64,000 nt of DNA from Anagrus nilaparvatae (taxonomy: Eukaryota > Arthropoda > Insecta > Hymenoptera > Mymaridae). The translations under genes were made by a program, and so were the position numbers. Positions 49,503 through 62,719 of this stretch are shown in pieces. Numbering within the stretch: the stretch's first letter is position 1; each line of letters opens with the position of its first letter. The notes under the pieces are model-generated. The model was not told where the DNA came from and ran no database searches. It saw nothing but the letters and a program-made list of their open reading frames with translations. Location: assembly GCA_022575985.1 (NCBI GenBank), contig JAKSXM010000132.1, positions 5,704,001 through 5,768,000 of the forward strand. The letters are read 5' to 3'.

Positions 49503-52500
49503 GTTTTAATTCACTTTACTATCTTACTCCGAATTAATTAATAATTTCTCGATAATTTCTAAAATACCGTCAAATTTATAACATTAATGTATCAGCTACT
49601 TGATTTTACAACACATAATTATATATCAACATTTTCAAGTTCAAGCTCATCATGATTACGGATACATTACAAATACTAGTTCATGTATTACAATAATTCA
49701 TTAGAAGAAAGAATAAAAAAAAGTAGCATAATGAAATAATATCTTATAAAAATAATATTTAAAAGAAAAAATAATGTTGTAAGTACTTAAAGTGAATGTA
49801 AAAATAAAAGGAATATATTATTTCCGGGATTATAATATTCTAATATTTATAACGTTTATTTCACGCTTATTATATCAAGAGTATATAGCGTGCGATCCAT
49901 TTTTTTTTATTATCTATTTTTTTTTCTCCTTTATTTCTGACCATAATATTTAATAATCAAGATATTTATAAAAAAATTAGTTAGAAAGTCAATTTTTTCA
50001 AATAATTATATGAAATAAAAATTTCAACAAATTTTTTTTAACACTCCTTAATGTATATAAATTTACAGAAAAAATTTTTAATGCTATTTCCATGTTGTTA
50101 CTCTTACTTGCGTGGGTTATCTATATATACGCTTACGCATGTCAAACTTACGCAACGTGGGTGAGGTTATTTTTTAAATATATTTCCTATGACTTATTGT
50201 TTATCTGTGAGGAAGCAACTAAAAAATTTAATAAGAAAAAATATTTTATATATATGTAAGCTAAATTTATGATGAATACATGAAATGATTTACACGAAAA
50301 GGAATTTAATTTTTTAAATTATACTAGTTTAAGACTGACCACAATGATTATCTTTGTGTGTATGTATATCTGATGTAATAAGTATGTCAGAGATTATTAT
50401 AATTTACTATGCTGCTGCTGTGGTAAGTTATATATATACCTTATTTGATATTATTTCCTGATAAAATTGAAGAAAAAATGTTGAGTAAAATGTATCTTCC
50501 TGTTCTTGAATATATTTTGAATGCATAATTAATTTGGATTCATGGGCATAAAAAATTTGTTGATTTATGGAATATAAAAACAATACTACATAAATATACC
50601 ATTGTTATCAAATGGTGACTTAAAATGTTTTTTAGCCAGGCAAGAAATAGTTTTATATTATCTCGTATCATTCTTATCAATGGTCAAGACATTTTTTTGG
50701 TGCCTAGATTCTTTTGTAACGAATGTCAAATTTTTCATTCTTGGTTTATCCAAAAGCAAAGGTTCTGACCTCTATATTATCTAATATTTTTTGTACAAGA
50801 AAAAATTTTATTGCTGCTAAATACCAACTTTATTATGTATTAGTTTTATGAATAACCTCTTTAACTTTAAGTTATTGCTAGGTGTCGTAGGATAAGCAAT
50901 CGCCTATTCACTAAAATCACTCCCCTTAAATTAGTGGAAAAATTTATCAGATTTTGCACTGAGATCCTACTTTTGTAGACCCGTCCTGTCTCCATAAATG
51001 CTCAGTCTGCCCGGACTAGATGTCAGGACTAGAAAATGCCACTAATTTTTTCGAGAATGCTTGCCTTTATCGTATAAGAGTGTTAATTAGACGATTTCTG
51101 TTAATCCTCGTGAATTATTTACGCTGGATAGTGCACCAGTTGTTGGTCCATGCTACGACAAGAAACTTGGATGATGAATCAGTCACGCTGCAGTCCCTAT
51201 TTCAATCTCCTGTCACCAGAATCTCATCACTAACAATATGTTTTACATCGGTTTTACATTTTAGTATATTAGGATCTAAAGATGTTATCAAAAAAGTGAT
51301 CCCCCAATTAAAACACATCCAAACTTGAATCTGATTCAGTTACTTTTGCTAATTTTATCCATCTTGAACCAAGATATGTATAAACCTAATATATTTCAAT
51401 ATTTTGTTCGCATTACAGCTATCTGGTTAGATCCAATTTTGCAGTAATAGATTTATAGAGCCAGCTTTAGTTTTAGGAGAAGTCAACCTTCTGAGTAATA
51501 TATTGCATCATACAGTTACGTCACAAAACACACACCGCAAGGATGATGCATTTCCATTTTTGCAATACTGTAATCATTAAATTATCTGATACTACGAATC
51601 GTATCATACTGAAATCTCTAATTTTTATCGATAATTCTTATAAAATAAATTTTTTTTTTTACTCATTTACTATATTTGAAAAACGATTTCAAAATTTTGC
51701 TTTTAATTAAAAAATAAAAAAGAAACGAATAGAATTACTGAATAAAAACCTGAAACGGTATTTTTTTTTCAATTTAGCTTTACTTGGAAAATGAAAAGAA
51801 AAGTACGTACAAGAAATATATTTATTTTATTGAACGCTTGACCTTTATTTATACATTAGCGAAATAATATTAAAAAAAATACCAGCTACTATATGATACA
51901 TTGCAGATATTGTTGTTCATGCAACATGTCAACAAGGTATTATTTTCACTGATGCATTTTTTATATTCTAACTCCTGTTTTTATATACTGAATTGTATTT
52001 TATATTTCATATCCTATGTTATTTTATGACATTTTTTTGACTTGCAAATTTACTTTTTTCAATTTTAATCTGAAAATTTGTAACAATGCTTGCTGCAATT
52101 TTCAAGACATATATATAAAAGTAATTGAATGTTAGCAGGATATAGTTGAATGACAAGACAAAATATTGATTTTTATTAGCTTATAAAATCATGAATAAAA
52201 ATTTATGGCTGTGTCGATAATTCTTAGATATTTGTTTAATAAAATTAAATTTTAACTACAGAAATTATTTGTGTTTTTTTTAAATTTATTTAACGGAAAT
52301 GTATATAAAATTCAAACGTTTTATTGTTCATATTTAAACAAAACTATTTTTTTTAAATATTTTAACAATACAAATCTGAAATTTTGTGCTGAATGGGGAC
52401 GCTTTGTACGAGTGTGTGACAATAATGCTAATGTGGGTATGAATGGTAAACAAATCAATTTGAGAAATTAGAATAAATGAACTTTCTTTATTTGAGTTAG

Positions 52501-55500
52501 TTTCCTTTCAGGGATAGGAAATTGAATTTATGGGAAAATTTAAAATTTTCGGATTTAACTGGAAATTTTAAATTTTGCTTTGAACATACTTTGGGGTCTA
52601 AAATTTTAAAGACTGCCCAAGTTACTCGGTTCCGGATTTAGAAATAATGAAATAATCTTGACGTCGGCGTCAACTTTAGATAAGAAATAATCTTAGAGGT
52701 CAACTAAAGATAATAAAAATGACTAAAAAAATATCTAATAGACTAACAATGAAAACTGCATAAAACTTGTATTAAAAATAATTAATCTTTTAACGATTCG
52801 AATATTCAATTAAGTTAAAAACAAACTTTTTAGCAATAAAAATTTTAAAAACTTGATTACTTTAGCACAAGAAGCTGCGGGCAAGAAGCAAATAAATAAA
52901 TAAATACATCAGTGCTTAAATGCAACAAATAATTTTCCTAAACATTTTATTTTATGATTTATTAGTCTTAACCAACTTTTTAAGAACTTTAGTTCATCAA
53001 ATTATTTCTCCATTTATTTGAACATTTTTGGTTAAACGTTTAAATAAGATAAAAATATTTACTCACAGCAATAAAAAAATGATAAGCCTAATAAAGGAGC
53101 CTGAGATTTTTAAAATTAAATATTTTTATCTCTAAAAAACAATAAATTATCCATAAGACATAAAATCACGTGTTTTATTAATTTTAATTCCTGTTGCAAT
53201 ACAATTTTAAGTAACACCTGTAACTGACCTTTTTCATAAAACTCGTTTTTTTGGTCAACTCAGGTGTTTTTTATTCAAAATCCGGTGACTATAGAAAGTT
53301 TTAAAATTCAAGGTTTTCTTGTATACAATAAAAATTATTAATTAATATTAAAAAATCAGATTAAAAAGCAAATATTTAAAAAAAAATTAACCGTTAAAAA
53401 AATACAAAATATTTTTGAAATAAAAAAAAGAGACAGTTATAAATCAAAAGTTGTTTAATTAACGAATATACCTAAAACAGCAATATCAATTTACAAAAAA
53501 AATTAAAAATTCTCTTATTACACACACGTACACACATCAGCTAAAAAAAGTTGTGTTTTCTTTGTACACGGTCCGCTAGAACAGTTGTCCTACATGCGTT
53601 TTATTATTAATATTATTTTTGCATGTGTTTATCTAAGAAATAATTAGCGCATGTAGTTTAATAATAATAATAATAATCATATTTTTACCACGTTATGTTT
53701 TAATATTTTATCGTCAAAATAAATAAAAAAATTTAATTTAAAAAAAAAAAATAATTGTAATTTTTATTACTTACTGTTTTTTTTTTTTGTAACAAAAAAA
53801 TTTATATCACGTTGTTGTTTTTTATTGATATAATTATGTAACTTAGAGTAATTGAGATAACATTATATTTTTTAAGTTTCTTAAAATTGACAAGGAATTA
53901 TAGGTTTCCAAGTGGTCAAAAATTTAACTAAACAACAATATTTCCGGTACATACTCAAAATTACAATATTTTAAATAACTGACATCCTAATAATATAAAC
54001 TGTAAAAATTTTGCAAATAAAAATATGCGCGCATATGCCATATAGAAACCGCGTTATTATAACGGAAAGTACCAGATGTCATGCTGTTCAAGTTCGGCGT
54101 TCATTCACTCTCTTTAATAATAATAATAATTTAAGCTATATATTAACACATTATAATAATTATATTTTTAGAAAATAACCACCACCAATTTCGTGTTATA
54201 CTGAAAATTTTCTTCAAAGACGTTATTTTATGCTTTATAACCTAAAAATACACAACTAATTTCTCATTAAAAATATACTAATTTTATTGCTTTTTATTTT
54301 AATATACAAAAAGTCAGTGAACTTTTTTTTTTAATGAAAAATAGGATAAATAAATAAATTTTAAAGAGAGAGTTAGGTAAATAACGTGGTTTATGATAAA
54401 TTTTTGAGGCGTTGGCCTTTTAATAATCAATAAATAATTTTATTTATCTTTATAAATAATTTCACTTATATAAATCATAGATTTTCATAGTTAATTATTT
54501 TAAGAATCAAAACTACAGCTGAACACAGTTATCACTTTATATGTATTTCAAGGTCGATCGATTATTTTACTATACTTTTTTTTTGCAATAGAAAAATTTA
54601 TTTAACTATAGCAAAATTCTTTATAATTTATCATAATTTTACTGACCCCTTTGTAATCATGCCTACCTTATTTTAGCGTATTTTTTAAAAAAGAAAAACA
54701 AACGTTTGATTTATTTATTCTTTCCAATGTAATCGATTCCTACTATTTAATTACTGATTATGTATACAGTTTGTTATTACGAATCAAAAATATACATTCG
54801 ACACGAATCAAGATGTTGTGTAAAAATAATAAAAATAATGATGAAGAATAAATTTTTTCTAACATAACCTCAAAAATCAAATAATTTTTAATTAAATTAT
54901 GATAAGAAATATACGCTTGGTTCATTTTTTAAATATTAATTAATTAAATTGAATAAGATAAATTATGGAAAATTTACATATAAATCATAATTATATAAAA
55001 TGAAATAATAAAAACGTGCTAACTTATAAAGCAGGAGCGAGGTCGCTCAAAACCAAACGGATCATCGATCTGCTAAAATGTGATTCCTGAACTTTCCTTG
55101 CGCTTATTTTATACACGATTTTTTATTTTACCAATACTTTATATGGCATGATAAGTTTTTGATTCCAATTTCTTTTCAATTTTTGGTAATTTTCTATAAT
55201 TTTTTGTTTTTCAGATTTTATGTCTATTCATTATTAACGTCATAATGACGCTTTTGTACACAAAATATAAACAAATTATTTGATAAATTGCTCCAAAATT
55301 TGGACTAAACTGTATAACTAATTTTTTTCTTTTAATACCTTTTAAGTGTTGTTTTATAAGTTTCAGTAATTTGAATTAAATTTATCATGACATTTTTTGT
55401 TTACTTAACAATAAAAAATCAGTGATTTGTAAAAAAAAGCGGAGAACGTAACCTGAGTATTCGCGGTTCTTGAACCTTCGAGGTTATGGAAGTTCTCGCG

Positions 55501-55560
55501 CATTGTCATTTACACACCCAAAAATAAATATAATATTTATTTGATTTCTAAAAATCATAC
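49503..55560. other. Large ensconsin intron, 6 kb, no recognised gene
   Basis: AT-rich. The segment 50880-51330 is less AT-rich and holds a 102-codon plus-strand frame without recognisable similarity, possibly a decayed insert. An AAT/ATA repeat lies near 53660-53678. Nothing else supported. Confidence 0.35.
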
Positions 55561-55618
55561 CTTTATTATTATCAATAATGTGCTCCGGATTATTGTCCAG
55601 GTCCTTTTTGTCAGCCAT
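55561..55618 (-). CDS. ens: Candidate distal first coding exon of ensconsin (19 codons + 1 nt)
   Basis: ATG (55618) begins MADKKDLDNNPEHIIDNNK and ends with G before GTATGA, a good donor in phase 1. Every core cassette at 28130, 27682, 26724, 26393 and 26216 begins in the matching phase, and a leading G keeps the frame open with all of them. No other minus-strand gene lies between. Acidic/Asn-rich N-termini are unremarkable, so the link to ensconsin is inference from strand, phase and absence of another partner. Confidence 0.55.
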
Positions 55619-56931
55619 TTTGCGATGAAACTATTTATTACAGTCTTATTTATAACAATTTTTTTACAAAAAAACACTTATCTTTTCAATGCCTATAATT
55701 GATACAATTCGCAATAACAGTTAAAACTAGGATATAAAACTAACTAATAACACCCACAGAGTTGTTCAGATACTTACAATAAGGCTCAAATAGATATGTA
55801 ATTTGAGAGCACGTAAATATTTTACACAATTAAACAAAACACAAGGAATAAATAATTCCAAAAATACACTAATGCTGTTTTTCTAAATCACTAAGAAAAT
55901 AATTATTTTTTCATTTTACATTAATAAACAAAAACATTTAAACATACTTATGACAAATAAGATAGTTAGATAATAATGGAAAAATGAGTAAGCGCGCGCG
56001 CCACCCGAAAGACTCAGTATAAATTATTCCATTTAATTCGCATACTTAGATAATAATTCTAAGAGTATTTTTTACTTTACAAGACTCACAAGTTTAAAAT
56101 CACTTTAATTTTATTGAATTGTTTAAAATTTTACAGAAAATTATTAATTCAAGAGGATTGCTCCTCGACGATGACGAGCCTTCGCGAGGCTGCTTTTGAG
56201 AACAAGCGCCATCTGCTACAATCGAATTTGTCGTTTTCGCACACGCGAACAACTGACAAAGATGTGCAATTTCATATACATAAAAGTTTATGAATAATAT
56301 GCTCACCTGTCTTCTTTTATATCGCGGGTGGGAGAACGGAATATTTAACAAGAAGGAGGTGGTATTTTACACATGTCGACGCTCTGTCGGCAATCGGGTT
56401 CTCCAAACCTTTTGCTTCAGACCAAAAAAAAACCAAAAACATACTTCAAACGCAGGTATGGATTTCATTATTGGAGATGAATTTATTTCAAGTGAGTTTT
56501 TTAAAATCACAAAGCACTTCAGAAATTAATATACCTATTTTGAATTTAATTATGAATACATTAGCCAATAGACAATAGAGTTACATATAAAAGCACAAAA
56601 AGAAAAAAAAACAAGTTTCAAGAATGGGGTTGGGGTATCAACTTTTCAAGATACGATATTGACAGTGTTGCAATGCGTCGTCTGCTGTAAATGTGTATTT
56701 GGAAAATGCCAGCACACAGCACATAATCACGATTTCTCTTTATAAACATGTATTTGAATATGTTATTATAATACCAAAACTTGATCTCTCTTTTCTCTTT
56801 TCTTCCGATGATTTCTTGCTGTGATATGTTATGTGACATCAGTATGAATTCATCTCTTCTTTGGTCATCATCTTGAAAAACACCGTCAAAAATATAGAAA
56901 GTGTGTTACTTAAATTTTTAAAATAATAATA
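55619..56931. other. Divergent promoter region: ensconsin distal exon / ACAT2
   Basis: Contains GC-richer patches near 55990 (GCGCGCGCGCC) and 56155-56400, consistent with promoters or 5' leaders. Short ORFs on both strands here show no similarity I know. Confidence 0.35.
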
Positions 56932-58734
<1,803 letters not shown>

Positions 58735-59226
58735 AATCAACAACAAAAAAAGGAAAATTAATATATTGATGAAATAGAACGCGTTAACTAGTTATCTTTA
58801 TAAATAAATTAATACTTTATTTCTTTAAAAAATATAATTAGACTGAGAAAATGACAATAATATACATAATATGTATATAGATAAAAAATTTTTGTAAATT
58901 AAAATTTTAGATGACTGATTATTGTAAAATTATGTTAACTATTTACTCTTCCATATTTTATGAGTGTAAATATTTATATAATGCATTTATACAGATTTTT
59001 ATTACTTATTTTTAAAAGTTATACATTAATTAAATAACAAGGTTTTTTATTATTGTTAATATAAAAAATAAATATATATAGAATTTGTTATTTATACAAA
59101 CATATTATATTAAAAAATATATTCTTATTTTTTTACAAATAAAATAACAATTTTTTTTATACAAAAGAAAGTGTCGTTTTTTTTGACAATTTTTTCTACA
59201 AATTTATTTTGAACCAGGTTTTTTTT
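58735..59226. other. Convergent 3' flanks of ACAT2 and LSM10
   Basis: AT-rich, non-coding, with AATAAA hexamers on both strands. Confidence 0.35.
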
Positions 59227-61706
59227 TTATTTAGTATCTTTAGACGCTAAAATTTTCATTGTACTTGATACACCTTCAGCTTGATTAGCCATTGCTCTTT
59301 TCTGTTTAAATGTTAATTTTTTATTTTTTTCAACAACTCCTTGAGGACATTTCATTTTATTTAGTTGATCCTTTATCGAAGGTACTATAGAAATCTTAAA
59401 ATAAAATAAAATTTATTAAAATTCATGCTAAATAATACTATGTTAAATTATAAATATAAATAAAATATTTTTTTAATAACATTGTTGTAAATTTAAAATG
59501 TTTATTGGTTTATTTGGATAATATCCATTTAATTTATTGCTATTAGAATTAAAACATTTAAGAGGTTTATTTAAAGGTAATCTAGAAACTATTTCTAATC
59601 TTGGTATACATATTTTTGAATAATTTCTAATGATATAATTCCAATATGATTCTGAGCAATTTTTATTATCTTTTAAACAAAAAAATGAACCCCATTTGTT
59701 AGATGTTATAATTTCTTCATCTTTGTGTGATATATCATGATCAATTATTCCTTCTGCTAATTGTTCATCAACTATAGCAACTGTATCACAATTCGCAAAA
59801 TTTTTTGGAGCGTATATATCTTGAAGTAAATTGTCTCCGATATATAAAAATTTTGGATTATTTACATTTGTAACTGATGATAAAAATTCTGTTAATCCTT
59901 TCCAATTTCCTTGATTATATATTTCACCTAACTGTAAATCTTTACTGCTTATTATTTTATCTTCGTAATTATTTTTAATTGTATAAAATGGCCTATTATT
60001 GTCCATGAAAAACCCTGGTTTTTTTGCAAAACAAATAATTATATCAAAAAGAGATCTCCAATCATCTCCAAAAGCATGCGTTGCAGTAATATTTACAAAA
60101 TCAGAATTTGATCCTGTGATAAGAAAAGTTTTTTTTGTTTTTTTTAATTGTTTAATCCATGCCAATATATTTGGATCACATTTGTGTACGAATTTACTAG
60201 GGTTTGCTTTAACTTCAGGAAAATAAAAACCTCTATTTTTTTGAAGCTGCTCTCTGCAATACATATCTGCAAATGCATCTAAAATATCTGGCCAAATTTG
60301 ATAATCATTGAAGGGTTTATTTCCATTTTCTTCATCTAATGTGTCTACAGATTTTGCAAAAGCTAAGCTAGATGGCATATCAAAGTAATCTAATAATGTT
60401 CTAATTTTTAATGAAAGAGGACCATTCCATGCTTGTAAGGGTTCTTTGCAAAATATTTTTCCAGTTTTCCATTCTCTATTAGGATAATAAAATTCAATTT
60501 CATCCAAAGATAACATTTTAGTTCCATGACAAGCACTATGAACTTTTCCAGTAGGAGAAATTTTCAAGATATTTCCCTTTGAAGGATCTATAAACAATCC
60601 CTTTTGCATAAAATCTAAATCTTTTGATGTAATTGGAGCTTTTAAATGTTTTGGATTGTAACCTTTTTCTTTTACAAGAAAATTTGTTATTACTTCATAT
60701 TCAAACTGCACCACATTAGAAATTTTATACTGAACAATTGTATTATCTAAATCAAAACCGATACAATCATAATCGCTAAATCTAAAAACACCTATGTTCG
60801 TTTGAACTAAAGATTCATTTGGTATAGTACTTAATTTTTTTATTGTCATTTTTGCAACTTTAAAACAAGTTGCTTCTAATAATATTCGACAATTATTTAC
60901 ATTACTTACGTTATTGCAATAGCAAGTTTTTAAATAAAATAAACTGTTTCTTAACATTATAATTTATTAAATTTATAGAGTTCATCAAAACAATTTTTTT
61001 TTAATAATCACTTGATTTTATAGAAGGTTATTTTCCTTTGAATAAAAATAACTTATTGCACAAAAGTAGTGAACACAAATAAATTTACAAAAATTTTTAT
61101 CAATAAATGATTAACAATGTTATTAAAGTTCAAATATTTATTTAATATGAATATTTTATTTATCCTGACAAAACTGGGTTATAAATTTGACCTTGAAATA
61201 TTTACAATTTTATTGAAAAAACATTGAGCTTTATCGTCTGCTGATGATTAACTAAAATTGCGGGAAATTCAATATGCAAAAAAAAACGTGCATGCTATGC
61301 ACATGTGCTAAAAAAAAAAGTTATAAATAAATTAAAAAACTTACGTGTGGCGGAATGTGGACATAACGAATATTTCTGGCTTGCACAAAAAATAATTCAT
61401 ATTTATATTTATCACCTCTAGGATCAGTAAAAATACAATCCTTCATTATAATGTTCATGTATCTGATTGGCAAAAAAAAAAATTAAATTAAAATAAAAGT
61501 TTCAGTTAAAAAATGTTTTTTAAAAGCTAATAATGGACCAAAAACTGTTATTGCACAAAAATAAAAACAAACCCATCAGTTTCTTCAACCAAACCACAAA
61601 TTGAAGCTTCATTTCTTAAATCTACAATAGTTTTTTCACCTTCGACTGCTTTTAAAAGAATTGCCAAACTATTAAACAAAAAAGAACGTTCTTGTCCATT
61701 ACTCAT
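59227..61706 (-). CDS. Lsm10: U7 snRNA-associated Sm-like protein LSM10, three exons, 139 aa
   Basis: LSM10 replaces SmD1 in the U7 snRNP ring that processes replication-dependent histone pre-mRNA 3' ends. Exons (minus): 61706-61573, 61462-61345, 59394-59227; phases 2 and 0 agree, 420 nt. It starts MSNGQERSFLFNSLAILLKA, then the Sm1 motif (GEKTIVDLRNEASICGLVEE with MNIIM) and Sm2 (FFVQARNIRYVHIPP), matching LSM10's ERTLxENSL start and GRNVRYVHIPD. The C-terminus after VPSIKDQLNKM is Lys-rich, as in insect LSM10. The second intron (1950 nt) contains the entire NT5DC1 ORF on the same strand. Exon 3 is assigned by phase, acceptor and the IPPH-ISIVPSI continuation. SmD1 is unlikely because the Gly-Arg tail is missing. 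Confidence 0.85.
59473..60957 (-). CDS. NT5DC1: 5'-nucleotidase domain-containing protein 1-like HAD hydrolase, 494 aa
   Basis: HAD-superfamily phosphohydrolase of the cN-II-like group; the substrate of NT5DC1 proteins is not established. Single exon, 494 codons. The HAD nucleophile motif is DCIGFDLDNTIVQY, with D69 and D71. Other family blocks are NFLVKEKGYNPK, ACHGTKMLS, WIKQLKKTKKTFLITGSNSD (motif II Thr/Ser), FDIIICFAKKPGFF, YIGDNLLQDIYAPK (motif IV Asp) and the C-terminal KWGSFF, RLPLNKPLKCFNS and GYYPNKP, all as in the human protein. The first 36-60 residues are an extension; M37 is an alternative start and the leader could be mitochondrial (inference). It lies wholly within LSM10 intron 2, 78 bases from LSM10's last exon. 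Intronless, which hints at retroposition into that intron. Confidence 0.9.
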   Translation of the reverse strand: MLRNSLFYLKTCYCNNVSNVNNCRILLEATCFKVAKMTIKKLSTIPNESLVQTNIGVFRFSDYDCIGFDLDNTIVQYKISNVVQFEYEVITNFLVKEKGYNPKHLKAPITSKDLDFMQKGLFIDPSKGNILKISPTGKVHSACHGTKMLSLDEIEFYYPNREWKTGKIFCKEPLQAWNGPLSLKIRTLLDYFDMPSSLAFAKSVDTLDEENGNKPFNDYQIWPDILDAFADMYCREQLQKNRGFYFPEVKANPSKFVHKCDPNILAWIKQLKKTKKTFLITGSNSDFVNITATHAFGDDWRSLFDIIICFAKKPGFFMDNNRPFYTIKNNYEDKIISSKDLQLGEIYNQGNWKGLTEFLSSVTNVNNPKFLYIGDNLLQDIYAPKNFANCDTVAIVDEQLAEGIIDHDISHKDEEIITSNKWGSFFCLKDNKNCSESYWNYIIRNYSKICIPRLEIVSRLPLNKPLKCFNSNSNKLNGYYPNKPINILNLQQCY

Positions 61707-62651
61707 AACGACTGATACTGATTTTTACTTTAAATTTTCATTTAAATTAAAAAAGGAGTTCAACTTTACTCTAGAAGTCAGAGGTTAACCTACCAAAAAA
61801 GAAAAAAGCGCAAATTTTACTTTGCAATTGCGGGGTCGCAAGTTTTGATTGGCTCTGTATAGAAATCACGTGTCTTTTTTTAAATATTTTCCAAAAAAAT
61901 ACCTAAAGTGCTTATATACAGTTTTACTATATATTTAGAAGAAAAGGTGAAATAAATCTAAACAAATCCTAATATTTTTCAAGTTATAATATATTTTTCT
62001 CATTTTGAACAAAAATTTGTGTATATTATTTTTCTTTTAAAATTTTTTATTTGGATACAAAATATTTTATATTTACCTGAAAAAATACAAGAGAAAATAT
62101 AAAAAATAGGTACAGAATTTTACAAATAAATAAATTAAAAGATAATTATAAAAAATTAATTTCTAATACACACATATTATACTTATAAATCAGTCAGTTT
62201 TGATTAAAATATCATATTTATTTAATTATATATATACAATACACAGTATTCGTTAAAAATTCTTCCTTATTGATAATAAGGTTTTTTACATTATTTATAA
62301 ATATTTGTTAAAATCATTTTAGGCATTTAATTTCACAATTAGCTTTTTAACGATAATAAGCTTATTTAATTAGTACCGTATTAAATTTGAGTTTATTTCA
62401 GATAAAATTTTGGGTTAATAATAATTTAAAACATTTTTTTATAAATACTAATGACACGATATAATATATAATATTCACATAACAATCACATTGTTAATTA
62501 AGGATCCACACTGGAAGAATAATATTCTAATATTTATCTAAATTGAATATTATTAAAAATGGTAAATATATCAATCTCACACTTATTTTTTTGTACATCA
62601 TTTAAATAAATACACTATAATTTGGGTTTTAATTATATCACTAACATTTGT
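61707..62651. other. LSM10 promoter and 3' flank of the next minus-strand gene
   Basis: A brief GC-richer patch at 61825-61875 (GCGGGGTCGC, CACGTG at 61868-61873) lies upstream of LSM10 and is a promoter candidate. The rest is AT-rich. Confidence 0.4.
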
Positions 62652-62719
62652 TTATACAGAAGTTTCATGATCGCCTTCTTCAATTCTACCTAATCGCCAT
62701 GAATTAAGATCTCCGGATG
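62652..62719 (-). CDS. Last coding exon of an unidentified gene, C-terminus ends ETSV
   Basis: Acceptor AATTTACAG precedes an open phase-1 stretch reading SGDLNSWRLGRIEEGDHETS then V and TAA (62654-62652). The base composition is clearly less AT-rich than its surroundings. E-T-S-V is a class I PDZ-binding C-terminus of the kind found on membrane proteins; b-type plasma-membrane calcium pumps end in E-T-S-L/V, but nothing else here proves that identity. The remaining exons must be right of 64000 or in the next 1.3 kb, where I see none. Confidence 0.5.

Noticed and set aside
50383..50424. Short plus-strand ATG frame followed by GTAAGT
   Set aside because: Fourteen codons of low information; no downstream plus-strand exon that fits before ACAT2.
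51020..51328. 102-codon plus-strand ORF in a less AT-rich stretch
   Set aside because: No family motif, no splice logic, and stops immediately outside; more likely decayed repeat sequence than a gene.
56100..56351. 83-codon minus-strand ORF near the ACAT2 promoter
   Set aside because: No recognisable similarity; composition fits a promoter/5' leader patch, and it overlaps an equally unconvincing plus-strand ORF.
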